A stretch of DNA of 41,371 nucleotides from Rhodopseudomonas palustris (GTDB lineage Bacteria > Pseudomonadota > Alphaproteobacteria > Rhizobiales > Xanthobacteraceae): positions 1 to 41,371 of the forward strand of contig NZ_QKQS01000007.1 in assembly GCF_003226555.1 (NCBI RefSeq), read 5' to 3'. A program made the position numbers and the translations under genes. The first letter of the stretch is position 1; each line of letters begins with the position of its first letter. Shown piece by piece: positions 1-8,313 of the stretch. Below the pieces are notes generated by a model. The model saw only the letters and a list, made by a program, of their open reading frames with translations. It was not told where the DNA came from and searched no databases.

Positions 1-102
1 AAAACCCTGCCGCGATGCCCCTGTTGTGGCCTCGCCGCAGCATCAAGCCGGCGGCGGAAACTTATGACGCAGTAGTACTAATCCGCCCTACAGCTTTGTG
101 CG

Positions 103-1410
103 TTACGCCACTTTCGCCAGCCGTCCCGCGGCGAGGCCGCGGTCGAGGTCGGCGAGGATGTCGTCGATGTGCTCGAGGCCGATCGACAGCCGGACGTAGC
201 CGTCGGACACGCCGGTGGCGAGCTGCTCTTCGGTGGAGAGCTGCGAGTGGGTAGTCGAGGCCGGATGGATCGCCAGGCTGCGGGCGTCGCCGATATTGGC
301 GACGTGATACAGCAGCTCCAGCGCGTCGATGAACTTGCGACCGGCCTCGCGGCCGCCGGCGAGCTCGAAGCCGACCAGGCCGCCGAATTTGCCCTGGAGA
401 TACTTCTCGGCGCGCTCGCGGGCGACGCCGCTCTGCTTCGACGGATGGATCACCTTGGTGACTTCCGGGCGCTTCTCCAGATAGTCGGCGACCTTCTGGG
501 CGTTCTGGACATGGCGCTCGATCCGCAGCGGCAGCGTTTCCAGGCCCTGAATGATCTGGAAGGCGTTGAACGGCGACAGCGCCGCGCCGAGGTCGCGCAG
601 CAGCGTGGTGCGAGCCTTGATGATGTAGGCGACTGGGCCGATCGGCTTCACCGCCTCGACCCACACCGCGCCGTGATAGCTCGGGTCCGGCGTGTTCAGC
701 GCCGGCTGGCGCTGCGGAAACTGCTCCCAGGGGAAGTTGCCGCCGTCGACGATGATGCCGCCGATCGAGGTGCCGTGGCCGCCGAGATATTTGGTCGCCG
801 AATACACCACGATCGCGGCGCCGTATTCGAGCGGCTTGACCAGTAGCGGAGCGGCGGTGTTGTCAACGATCAGCGGAATGCCGTGCCGGCGGCCGATCGC
901 GGCGACTTCCTCGATCGGAAACACCGCCAGCTTCGGATTCGGCAGCGTCTCCGCATAGTAGGCGCGGGTGCGCTCGTCGGTGGCGCGCTCGAACGCCTGC
1001 GGGTCGGACGGATCGACGAAGCGGACTTCGATGCCCTGGTCCCTCAGGGTGTTGGCGAACAGATTCCAGGTGCCGCCGTACAGATCGGTGGACGACACGA
1101 TGTTGTCGCCGACGCGGGCGAGGTTCTGGATCGCGTAGGCCGAAGCGGCCTGGCCGGAGGCGACCGCGAGTGCGGCGACGCCGCCTTCCAGCGCCGCGAC
1201 ACGCTGCTCCAGCACGTCGGTGGTCGGGTTGCCGAGCCGGGTATAGATGTTGCCGAGCTCCTTCAGCGCGAACAGGTTCGCGGCGTGCTCGGTGTCGCGG
1301 AATTGATACGAGGTGGTCTGGAACAGCGGCACCGCCACCGAGCCGGTCGAAGGGTCGGCGCGCCAGCCGGCATGCAGCAGGAGAGTTTCGGGGTGGAGCT
1401 TCTGGGTCAT
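103..1410 (-). CDS. metY: O-acetylhomoserine (thiol)-lyase, PLP-dependent
   Basis: Cytoplasmic PLP enzyme of the Cys/Met-metabolism family, predicted to make homocysteine from O-acetylhomoserine and sulfide. The 435-residue length fits this family. Seen in the sequence: the SATKYLGGHGTSIGG segment with the PLP-binding lysine, an N-terminal TLLLHAG start typical of the family, and LAIHPASTTHSQLS near the C terminus. I chose the ATG at 1410 because homology-like sequence begins there (MTQKLHPETLLLHAG) and a GAAGGA ribosome site precedes it. The frame stays open 35 more codons upstream, but that part looks like leader sequence. Cystathionine-gamma-synthase-type activity is possible; the subfamily call is by overall resemblance. 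No S-adenosylmethionine riboswitch was recognised in the leader. Confidence 0.9.
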   Translation of the reverse strand: MTQKLHPETLLLHAGWRADPSTGSVAVPLFQTTSYQFRDTEHAANLFALKELGNIYTRLGNPTTDVLEQRVAALEGGVAALAVASGQAASAYAIQNLARVGDNIVSSTDLYGGTWNLFANTLRDQGIEVRFVDPSDPQAFERATDERTRAYYAETLPNPKLAVFPIEEVAAIGRRHGIPLIVDNTAAPLLVKPLEYGAAIVVYSATKYLGGHGTSIGGIIVDGGNFPWEQFPQRQPALNTPDPSYHGAVWVEAVKPIGPVAYIIKARTTLLRDLGAALSPFNAFQIIQGLETLPLRIERHVQNAQKVADYLEKRPEVTKVIHPSKQSGVARERAEKYLQGKFGGLVGFELAGGREAGRKFIDALELLYHVANIGDARSLAIHPASTTHSQLSTEEQLATGVSDGYVRLSIGLEHIDDILADLDRGLAAGRLAKVA

Positions 1411-1736
1411 GGCGACATCCTTCGGGCAATGAAAACCGGGCTGTGACCGCGTGCGCACCATCGGCGACGCCGGTCCGCGGGCGTTCATCAGGGCGGCCCA
1501 GGATCCCCAAGTCAATCAACGGACGGAAATAAAAATCTCCGTCTCGACGATATGGCAATCGCGGTGAGTTCGTTCTTTGCTGATCGAGGGATGGAAGAGA
1601 AAAATCTTCCGATCAACGATGGGCGATACCTTCAGCAGCCATCGCCTGAAACAGAAAAGGCCACCATCGCTGGCGGCCTGTCTGTCCGATCCGACTGGAA
1701 GCCGATGTTGCGGCGGAAAAGCCGCCGAAACCGGCC
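1411..1736. other. intergenic region between metY and fixK
   Basis: This 326-base stretch holds the metY leader and the region downstream of fixK. It contains a short inverted repeat GACGGA/TCCGTC (about 1522-1543) around an A-rich loop, a probable fixK terminator (1658-1679) and a second hairpin CGGCGG/CCGCCG (1711-1727). No convincing gene was seen; the ORFs that cross it are shadows of neighbouring frames. Confidence 0.5.
1658..1679 (-). terminator. probable intrinsic terminator of fixK
   Basis: An 8-bp stem with one mismatch (AGGCCACC against GGCGGCCT) has a 6-nt loop. On the minus strand it is followed by TTTTCTGTTT. It lies about 60 bp past the fixK stop codon. Confidence 0.5.
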
Positions 1737-2423
1737 TCAGGCGTCGAGATTGCGAAGCTGGGCGCGGTTACGCAGTTCGATCTGGCGGGCGCCGGAGAAG
1801 CCGAGGATGCCCTTGCTCTGCAGCTGCGACAGCGCGCGGGAGACGGTTTCGAGGGTCAGGCCGAGATAGTCACCGATGTCGCGGCGGCACATCGGCAGCG
1901 CCATCATGCCGGCGACGGCGAGGCGGCGGTCCATTTCCAGAAGGAAGTTGGCGACCCGCTCCATCGCGTTCTTGCGGCCGAGCAGCAGCATGTGGTCTTC
2001 GGCGTGGCGCAGCTCGCCGGCGGTCATCGACCACAGGCCGCGGGCGATGTTGATGTCGGTGGCGGCGGCCTGTTCGAGGCTGCGGCGCTTGATCAGGCGG
2101 ACGGTGGTGTCGACGATCGCTTCGGCGGTCAGGCGATGGGTCGGACCGGATTCCAGCCCGAACACGTCGCCGGGAAGATAGAAGGCACCGATCTGGCGGC
2201 GGCCATCGGACAGCAACTTGTAGCTGCGCACGGCGCCGGACACGACCTGATAAACGTATTCGGACGGTTCGTCCTCGCCGTAGATTTCCTCTTCCTTCTT
2301 GTAGGAGAACTCGGAGGCGATCAGACCGGCGTGGCCGGTGGTCACGAAGAACTGCTCAGCCGAGTAACAGGAAGGATCAATCGGGGCGGCGGTGGCGGGG
2401 GTCCTGAGCGACTGGTTCAGCAT
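1737..2423 (-). CDS. fixK: FixK, Crp/Fnr-family activator of microaerobic genes
   Basis: DNA-binding transcription activator of the FixK2 type, which acts below FixLJ and recognises TTGAT-N4-ATCAA boxes. The 228 residues comprise a cyclic-nucleotide-binding-like fold (about 25-150) and a C-terminal helix-turn-helix with the recognition helix in GLTLETVSRALSQLQ (188-202). It lacks the N-terminal cysteine cluster of oxygen-sensing FNR, so it should not sense oxygen through an Fe-S cluster. C179 (LPMCRRDIGDYLG) corresponds to the redox-sensitive C183 reported for Bradyrhizobium FixK2. The tail RNLDA resembles the FixK2 tail implicated in ClpAP turnover. AGGAG precedes the ATG at 2423. A candidate FixJ site lies at 2510-2521. 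Its likely targets in this window carry the boxes listed below. Confidence 0.95.
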   Translation of the reverse strand: MLNQSLRTPATAAPIDPSCYSAEQFFVTTGHAGLIASEFSYKKEEEIYGEDEPSEYVYQVVSGAVRSYKLLSDGRRQIGAFYLPGDVFGLESGPTHRLTAEAIVDTTVRLIKRRSLEQAAATDINIARGLWSMTAGELRHAEDHMLLLGRKNAMERVANFLLEMDRRLAVAGMMALPMCRRDIGDYLGLTLETVSRALSQLQSKGILGFSGARQIELRNRAQLRNLDA

Positions 2424-2509
2424 CTGGCCATCTCCTGGGGTGATCGGATGGCCAGGGTTGTACGGAAGATTGCCAGGACGAGGTATTTCGCTCCATATCT
2501 TAAGTGGGT

Positions 2510-2521
2510 TCCCCTAAGTAG
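2510..2521 (-). promoter_or_regulatory. candidate FixJ-binding site upstream of fixK
   Basis: In the fixK direction the site reads CTACTTAGGGGA, about 90 bp upstream of the start codon. On the plus strand, CTAAGTAG (2514-2521) matches 7 of 8 bases of the GTAMGTAG core described for Sinorhizobium FixJ. The same 12-mer recurs at 11630-11641. The assignment is inferred from position and partial consensus. Confidence 0.45.
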
Positions 2522-2611
2522 GTTTACGGAGGCTAGGACGTGCGGCCTCCTCCGCTCCTGCAGAAAAACCAATGTGTGAACAATGTCTTAAGATCGGCGG
2601 CAGCAACGCGC

Positions 2612-3004
2612 TCAGGCAGGCGCGCCGCTGTCCTGCAAGGCGGCCCGGATATGCCACACCAGACTCTCTTCGAGATGCGGCTTGACCACCACATGCTGCA
2701 CGCCGACTGCGTTGGCGCGGCTGGAAATCGTCGAATCCGGATAGCCGGTGATCATCACGATCGGCACGCCGACGTTGCGCTCGCGCAATCCGCGGGCGAG
2801 ATCGATGCCGTTCATGCCGGGCATCTTGTAGTCGATCACGATGCAGTCGACCGGACCCTGGTCGATCGCATCGAGCAGTGCGGGGCCGCTACGGAACGTG
2901 CGCACCGCGAAGCCGTCGGTTTCCAGCAGAAACCGCAGCGATCCGAGCACGCCCTGATCGTCGTCGACGACGTAAACGATGGTCTTTGTCGGCGGGCTTG
3001 GCAT
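2612..3004 (-). CDS. stand-alone response-regulator receiver protein
   Basis: A 130-residue CheY-like receiver with no output domain. The acidic pocket (DDD at 14-16), phospho-acceptor D58 (IDYKMPGMNG) and conserved K108 (VKPH) are all present, so it should be phosphorylatable. The ATG at 3004 follows GAGG at good spacing; GTG and TTG codons just upstream are less likely starts. A receiver gene also sits between fixJ and fixK in Bradyrhizobium, so the order is conserved. A TTGA-N6-TCAA box lies about 80 bp upstream, which would place it under FixK, unlike fixLJ. It may be a phosphate sink or diverter for FixL; this is inference. Confidence 0.88.
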   Translation of the reverse strand: MPSPPTKTIVYVVDDDQGVLGSLRFLLETDGFAVRTFRSGPALLDAIDQGPVDCIVIDYKMPGMNGIDLARGLRERNVGVPIVMITGYPDSTISSRANAVGVQHVVVKPHLEESLVWHIRAALQDSGAPA

Positions 3005-3076
3005 CACCAAACCTCACGTTTCGAGGGCTGCGGAAAATTTCATAATCCTACCATAGGGGTAGATCGCGCAGCCAGA

Positions 3077-3090
3077 TTGATCTGTCTCAA
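3077..3090 (-). promoter_or_regulatory. FixK/FNR-type box upstream of the receiver gene
   Basis: TTGATCTGTCTCAA has a perfect TTGA-N6-TCAA core centred about 80 bp before the receiver start codon. It overlaps the last bases and stop codon of fixJ (3087). Confidence 0.65.
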
Positions 3091-3698
3091 TCCTTGATCA
3101 CGCCGCCGCGCATCGCCATCCGCACCAGTTCCGACAGGCTCGACGCCTGCATCTTGGTCATAACGTTGGCGCGATAGACTTCGATAGTCCGAGGGCTGAT
3201 GTCGAACTCGCGGGCGATCACCTTGTTCGACATGCCCGCGATCAGTCCATCCATCACCTGGCGTTCGCGCGGGCTGAGCGACTGGATGCGCGCCGCGAGG
3301 TCCTGCATCACCGCTTCGCTCTTGGCGCCTTCCTGTGCCTGCTTCAGCGCCAGTTCGATCAATCCGATCAGACGGTCGTCGTCGAACGGTTTCTCGATGA
3401 AATCGGAAGCGCCGAGTTTCATCGCTTCGACCGCCAGCGGCACGTCGCCGTGGCCGGTCATGATCAGGATCGGCAACTTGCTGCCGGCCGCCTTCTGCCG
3501 CTTGAGCAGGTCGAGGCCGTCGATGCCCGGCATCCGGACGTCGGACAGGATACAACCGAATTCCACGTCCGGCAGATCGAGAAACGTCTGCGCCGACTCG
3601 TACAGTCTGACCTCGTAGCCGGCCGAGCTGAGCAGGAATTCGATCGATTCCCGCATCGCCAGGTCGTCGTCGATCACATGCACGGTTCCCTTAGGCAT
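3087..3698 (-). CDS. fixJ: FixJ, LuxR-type response regulator
   Basis: Response regulator phosphorylated by FixL under low oxygen; it activates fixK. The 203 residues contain a receiver (1-120) with acidic DDD (10-12), D53 (SDVRMPGIDG) and the EKPF lysine. A LuxR/FixJ helix-turn-helix (about 140-200) includes LSPRERQVMDGLIAG and SPRTIEVYRANVMTKM. Its start codon lies inside the 3' end of fixL (8-bp overlap), which implies translational coupling and a fixLJ operon. Confidence 0.96.
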   Translation of the reverse strand: MPKGTVHVIDDDLAMRESIEFLLSSAGYEVRLYESAQTFLDLPDVEFGCILSDVRMPGIDGLDLLKRQKAAGSKLPILIMTGHGDVPLAVEAMKLGASDFIEKPFDDDRLIGLIELALKQAQEGAKSEAVMQDLAARIQSLSPRERQVMDGLIAGMSNKVIAREFDISPRTIEVYRANVMTKMQASSLSELVRMAMRGGVIKD

Positions 3699-5217
3699 CA
3701 GTCAAATCCCCGACGGGCGCCAGCGGCAGCGTGAAGCGGAACGTCGCGCCCCCGGCGCTGTTCGTTTCCGCCCACATCCGGCCGCCGTGGGCCTCGATGA
3801 TCGAACGGCTGATCGAAAGGCCGACCCCCATTCCGGTTTCCTTGGTGGTGAAGAACGTCTGAAACAACTTGGCTTTGACCTGCTCGGGCAGACCGCTGCC
3901 GGTATCCGAGATGGTCACTTCTACCATGTCGTCCGCGGCGCGTAGATTGCCGGCGGACAGTTCCTTCTTATCGGAATTGGCCATCGCTTCCAGCGCATTG
4001 CGGAACAAATTGACCAGCACCTGTTGAATCTGTACCCGGTCGACCAGCACCTGGTCGTGCGCCGGATCCAGATTGAAGCGCAACACGACACCTTGTTCCC
4101 GCGCGCCGGTCAGACCGAGCGCGCCGGCCTCTTCGATCAGCTTGGCGAGGCTCTCGACCCGCTTTTCGGATTCGCCGCGCGCGACGAAATCGCGCAGCCG
4201 CCGGATGATCTGCCCGGCGCGCAATGCCTGTTCGGCGGCGCGCTCCATGGCGCTTTCGATCTTTGCGGTGTTCGGATCGGTGCTGCCGGCCAGCAGCCGG
4301 CGCGAGCCCTTCATGTAATTGCTGATTGCCGACAATGGCTGGTTCAATTCGTGCGCCAGCGCCGAGGCCATCTCGCCCATCGCGGTAAGCCGGGAGACAT
4401 GGACCAACTCGGCCTGTAGTTCATGCAGCCGGGCCTGGATCTGCTGATACTCGGTGAGATCGCGGATGAAGCCGGTGAAGTAACGCTCGCCGCCGGACTC
4501 CATCTCGCCGATCGACAAATGCATCGGGAACGAGGTGCCGTCCTTGCGACGGCCGGTCACGATCCGGCCGATGCCGATGATGTGGCGTTCGCCGGTGGCG
4601 TTGTAGCGGTCGATGTACTGGTCGTGACGGGACGCGTCGGAGCGCGGCATCATCGCGCTGATATTCTGGCCGATCGCCTCGCGTTCGGACATGCCGAACA
4701 TCCGCTCCGCGGCTCTCGAGAAGAATCGGATGATGCCGTGGCCGTCGATCAGGATCATCGCGTCCGGCGCAGTGTCCAGGATCGAGCGGAGCTGACCCTG
4801 TTGCAGCCGCAGCTCCTGCTCCAGCAGCTTCTGCTGATCGATGTCGAGCACGATGCCGCACAGATAGGAGACGCCGTCCTCCTTGACGATGCCGCCGCGG
4901 GAGCGCAGCCAGCGGCTCGGCTGGGTTTTCTCCGCCACCCGGTACATCACGTCGATCTGGTCGCCGGACTCGATCGATCGCTGCAGCGCACGAGCGATCA
5001 ACTCACGGTCGTCCGGCTCGACCTGGGCTATGAACGTGTCGTAGGTGATGGGAACGTCGGCCTCGAGGCCCAGCAGCTTCCGCGCGGTCGCCGAACACGC
5101 CAATTCCTGGGTGGCGAGATTAAGTTCCCAAGTGCCGACGCCGTAGCCGTCGATGCCCTGCTGCAATCGACGATCGCGCGCGAGGAGTTCGGTCGACGGT
5201 TGAGGTGAATCGGTCAC
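3691..5217 (-). CDS. fixL: FixL, haem-based oxygen-sensing histidine kinase
   Basis: Soluble oxygen sensor that autophosphorylates and passes phosphate to FixJ when oxygen leaves its haem. The 508 residues contain a first PAS domain (about 20-135) and a second, haem-binding PAS domain (about 140-255). The proximal histidine is H198 (SRHDQYIDRY) and the distal-pocket arginine R218 (IIGIGRIVTGRR), matching H200 and R220 of Bradyrhizobium FixL. The dimerisation helix carries H289 (ALAHELNQPLSAISNYMKG), followed by a complete HATPase domain. No membrane segment is present, unlike the Sinorhizobium protein. I chose the GTG at 5217 (MTDSPQPST); the frame runs 36 codons further up to an ATG, but that part is Cys-rich and unlike the family. 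Confidence 0.95.
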   Translation of the reverse strand: MTDSPQPSTELLARDRRLQQGIDGYGVGTWELNLATQELACSATARKLLGLEADVPITYDTFIAQVEPDDRELIARALQRSIESGDQIDVMYRVAEKTQPSRWLRSRGGIVKEDGVSYLCGIVLDIDQQKLLEQELRLQQGQLRSILDTAPDAMILIDGHGIIRFFSRAAERMFGMSEREAIGQNISAMMPRSDASRHDQYIDRYNATGERHIIGIGRIVTGRRKDGTSFPMHLSIGEMESGGERYFTGFIRDLTEYQQIQARLHELQAELVHVSRLTAMGEMASALAHELNQPLSAISNYMKGSRRLLAGSTDPNTAKIESAMERAAEQALRAGQIIRRLRDFVARGESEKRVESLAKLIEEAGALGLTGAREQGVVLRFNLDPAHDQVLVDRVQIQQVLVNLFRNALEAMANSDKKELSAGNLRAADDMVEVTISDTGSGLPEQVKAKLFQTFFTTKETGMGVGLSISRSIIEAHGGRMWAETNSAGGATFRFTLPLAPVGDLTDA

Positions 5218-5363
5218 GCGACGCCTGAAAATGCTGTCTCCGTCGGTCTTAACACAACGCCATTCCGATCCGCAACACAGCGTGGCGGCGCAGCAACACT
5301 TGGCGGCGAGCAGGACGCCCGCCACCGATCAGGAATACAGTAACAGTGCCGGTGCGCCGAATT

Positions 5364-6095
5364 TCAGCTCACCTTCTTGGCGGCGCGATCGTCCTCTGGC
5401 GAATTCAGGTAGAACCCCGACATGGTGTCGACCCAGCACAGATGATCGTGCACTTCGCGGACCCCACAGACGTTCTCGGCCACGACGACCGCCGCCTGGC
5501 GCGACCGCTCTTCGGTGATCACGCCGTTGAGATGTACGACCCCGTCGCGCACCAGCACGCTGAGACCGAACGGGCGCCAGTCGTTGCGTTCGATCTCGGC
5601 GATGATCTTGTCGCGGATCTTGTCGTCCGCAGCGTTCGGCTCGGGCGCTTGGCGCGCGAGATCGGCGACCGCGCGCAACAGGTTCTTGCGGGTGACGATG
5701 CCGACCAGGAGGTCGCCGCGCATCACCGGAAACCGTTTGACGTGATGCTTTTCCATCAGCTTGACGATGGTCTCGATCGTGGTGTCCTCGGCGATCGTGT
5801 AGGGATGATGAGTCATCACTTCGCCGACCTTGCGGCCGTGCTCGTGGACGAAGTCGCCGGCGCAGGTGCCGGGGCCGAGTAGCATCCGTAGCCACCTGCC
5901 GCGCTTGCGCTCGGTGCCGATCTCGGCGCGGCGGATGAAGTCGCCCTCGGAAATGATACCGATCAGTTTGCCGTCGGCGTCGACGACCGGCAGACCGCTA
6001 AGATGGTTGTCGATCATCGCGTTGGCGGCATCGACGATCGAGGCGTCGGGGCCGATCGTCACCACCTGTCGGGTCATGATTTGGTGCGCACGCAT
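5364..6095 (-). CDS. CBS-pair and BON domain protein
   Basis: A 243-residue soluble protein with two CBS motifs (about 1-60 and 90-145), the usual adenine-nucleotide sensing module, then a BON domain (about 158-225; DGVVHLNGVITEE). CBS-BON proteins are often linked to stress or redox responses; the ligand and partner are unknown. GAGGAG precedes the ATG at 6095. It lies between fixL and the universal stress gene pair, a grouping common in microaerobic stimulons. No clear FixK box was seen directly upstream. Confidence 0.85.
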   Translation of the reverse strand: MRAHQIMTRQVVTIGPDASIVDAANAMIDNHLSGLPVVDADGKLIGIISEGDFIRRAEIGTERKRGRWLRMLLGPGTCAGDFVHEHGRKVGEVMTHHPYTIAEDTTIETIVKLMEKHHVKRFPVMRGDLLVGIVTRKNLLRAVADLARQAPEPNAADDKIRDKIIAEIERNDWRPFGLSVLVRDGVVHLNGVITEERSRQAAVVVAENVCGVREVHDHLCWVDTMSGFYLNSPEDDRAAKKVS

Positions 6096-6180
6096 ATCCA
6101 GTCTCCTCTAAGCCGCGGCGGCTAACCGAACGCCATGCCGGTCGGACCGTGGCTCGGTGTGTCGCTCGCCCCGCGCTGCG

Positions 6181-7014
6181 TCAATGCGAGATCAAGGCGG
6201 GCAGGGTCAACGATTTGAAGATGCCTCGTGTCACGCCGCCGAGGATGAACTCGCGCAGCCGCGAATGACCGTAGCCGCCCATCACCAGCAGATTGGCGCC
6301 CGTGTCGGCCGCGAACGACAGAATGGTGTTGTGAATATTGCCCGGTGACGCGGTGAGGTGGTGGCTGGTCGCCGCGAGATCGTGCCGCAACAGATGCGCC
6401 AGCAACGCACCGGACGATGCCTGTCCGACCACGTCCTCGTCTTCGTTGACAGCGACGATGTCGATAGTCTTGGCTCGCCCGAGGAACGGCATCGCGTCGC
6501 TGACGGCGCGCGCCGCCGGCCGTCCGCCGTCCCAGCACACCAGGACCCGGTCCAGAGCGAGCGGCCCGGTGTGGATATGCGGCACCATCAGCATCGGCTT
6601 GCCGGAATTGAACAGCACGGCCTCGGGCAACGGATCCTGGTGGCCGGGTTTGGCGCGGTCGGGCTGAGCCACGATGGTGAGGTCGTACAGCCGCGAGATC
6701 TCCGCCAGGGCCTGGTTGGCCAGTACCGGGGTGTCGCAGAGCGAGCGCGCGCCGTGGGTGATGCCGGCGGCGCGGGCGGCGAGCTCGAACTGATCGAGGC
6801 GGGCGGCGGCCTCGTCGCCGTCGGTGTTGTATTGTGCGGCAGCGGCGTAGTAGGCCGCCGAGGCGCCGACCATGATGGCCGGATTGATCGGCTGATACGT
6901 GCAGACGATGCCGTCCAGATGCGCATCGAACGCGTTGGCCACTGATACGGCGCAGGCGACGACGCCATCGGCCGGGCGATCGGCCGGAATGTGGACGACG
7001 ATGTCACTCAGCAT
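6181..7014 (-). CDS. tandem universal stress protein (UspA family)
   Basis: A 277-residue protein with two Usp domains. The C-terminal one keeps the nucleotide-binding signature GGYGHSRLREFILGGVTRG, so ATP binding is likely; the N-terminal one is degenerate. I chose the ATG at 7014 (MLSDIVVHIP); the frame is open another 22 codons but lacks family-like sequence. It is divergent from a second Usp gene at 7209, and a near-consensus FixK box lies between them. Confidence 0.88.
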   Translation of the reverse strand: MLSDIVVHIPADRPADGVVACAVSVANAFDAHLDGIVCTYQPINPAIMVGASAAYYAAAAQYNTDGDEAAARLDQFELAARAAGITHGARSLCDTPVLANQALAEISRLYDLTIVAQPDRAKPGHQDPLPEAVLFNSGKPMLMVPHIHTGPLALDRVLVCWDGGRPAARAVSDAMPFLGRAKTIDIVAVNEDEDVVGQASSGALLAHLLRHDLAATSHHLTASPGNIHNTILSFAADTGANLLVMGGYGHSRLREFILGGVTRGIFKSLTLPALISH

Positions 7015-7081
7015 TGCAGGGGACTCCCGTTCCGTCTGTCGGAGACGGATGCGGAATATATGGCCGCGCAGGTCGGCCACT

Positions 7082-7095
7082 TTGATCTAGCTCAT
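7082..7095. promoter_or_regulatory. imperfect FixK/FNR-type box between divergent usp genes
   Basis: TTGATCTAGCTCAT matches the TTGA-N6-TCAA core except for the last base. It is centred about 75 bp from the minus-strand usp start and about 120 bp from the plus-strand one. These spacings resemble those of the perfect boxes elsewhere in the window. Confidence 0.35.
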
Positions 7096-7208
7096 CGTAT
7101 CGGAGCGGTTTGTTGCAGGATCATGATCCGCATATAGTGGCCGTAAGCGGCGAGCGGTTGCTGCGTGAAACGTGAAGGAAGTGCCGCGACAGTTTCGGGG
7201 AGGTGCCG

Positions 7209-8045
7209 ATGACATACTCGACGGTGATGGTCGCGCTTGCGTTCGATCAGCCGAATGCGTGTCGTCTCGGCATCGCTGCGGAGCTCGCCGAACGATTCGA
7301 GTCGCGACTGATCGGCATTGCCGCCTCGGAGCTCAGCCCGCCCCTGTACTATATGAGCGGCGCTCAGGCCGAGCGGGTATTGGTGGAGGGGCTCGCTGCC
7401 ATCAAGCTTCGGCTCGGCGAATTGGAAGCCGAGTTCCGCAAGGCGATGGGCGGTCACGCGCGCGAGCTGGAATGGCGCAGCGCGATCGAGCAGCCGGCGC
7501 GCTACATCGTGCAGCAGGCGCGTGCGGCGGACCTCGTGGTCTGCGGGGCCGGTACGCCGAGCGTGCTGACCGATCCATTCGCATTGGCCGACCCGGCCGA
7601 TCTGGTGATGGAGATCGGACGCCCGCTGCTGGTGGTGCCGCCAAATGTCTGCCGGATCGATCTGTCGAGCGTGCTGGTGGCGTGGAAGGACAATCCCGAG
7701 GCGCGGCGCGCGATCGTCGATGCACTGCCGCTGCTTCGGCAGGCAAGCCATGTGACCGTCGTGGAGATCGTCGAGAGCGAGGAGGACGAGGGGCGTGCCA
7801 CCGCGCTCGCGGGTGTTCACGACGTCGTCGACTGGCTGTCGCGGCATCACATCCATGCGGTCGGCGAGGTCCCGGAGCCGTCCGGTGACGTGTCGCGGCA
7901 GATCACCGATGTGGCCCGCCGGGTCGGGGCCGGTATCGTGATCGCCGGAGCCTATGGACGCTCGCGCTTCCGGGAGTGGATTCTCGGCGGCGTCACTCAG
8001 CATCTGCTGGAGCAGACGTCGCGCTGCGCCTTCCTCGCCCGCTAG
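7209..8045 (+). CDS. tandem universal stress protein (UspA family)
   Basis: A 278-residue protein with two Usp-like halves. The second ends with GAYGRSRFREWILGGVTQ, the family's ATP-binding signature. The ATG at 7209 is favoured over the GTG at 7203 because GGGGAGG lies at the proper spacing from it. It is divergent from, and paralogous to, the gene at 6181-7014. Usp genes next to fixLJ and CBS genes suggest a role in survival at low oxygen; this is inferred from context only. Confidence 0.88.
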   Translation: MTYSTVMVALAFDQPNACRLGIAAELAERFESRLIGIAASELSPPLYYMSGAQAERVLVEGLAAIKLRLGELEAEFRKAMGGHARELEWRSAIEQPARYIVQQARAADLVVCGAGTPSVLTDPFALADPADLVMEIGRPLLVVPPNVCRIDLSSVLVAWKDNPEARRAIVDALPLLRQASHVTVVEIVESEEDEGRATALAGVHDVVDWLSRHHIHAVGEVPEPSGDVSRQITDVARRVGAGIVIAGAYGRSRFREWILGGVTQHLLEQTSRCAFLAR

Positions 8046-8313
8046 GGAAATAACGAGCCCGGCGGCGTCCTTCCGTTATTCGAACCAGGTCAAGCCCGCG
8101 GCTCGTGACTGATGCGAAGCTTCCCGAGCGGCGTCGCTACCACCATTTAACCATCTTCACGGTGGCGTACTCCGGAAGCAGCGGATGACTGCAAGATGAC
8201 ATCTTGATTGTCCTATATGTGGAGGGCAGGGGCGTACCGAATTGCCATCGGGCGGGCGAAACTAGCCATAGGCTGCGCCGGCATTTCCGCGCGACGGCCG
8301 CGACGAGGTAACG

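Noticed and set aside
1411-1560. SAM-II riboswitch in the metY leader
   Set aside because: Methionine genes of this group often carry one, but I found no GCTAAA-type 3' segment or matching pseudoknot pattern; only a short A-rich hairpin is visible.
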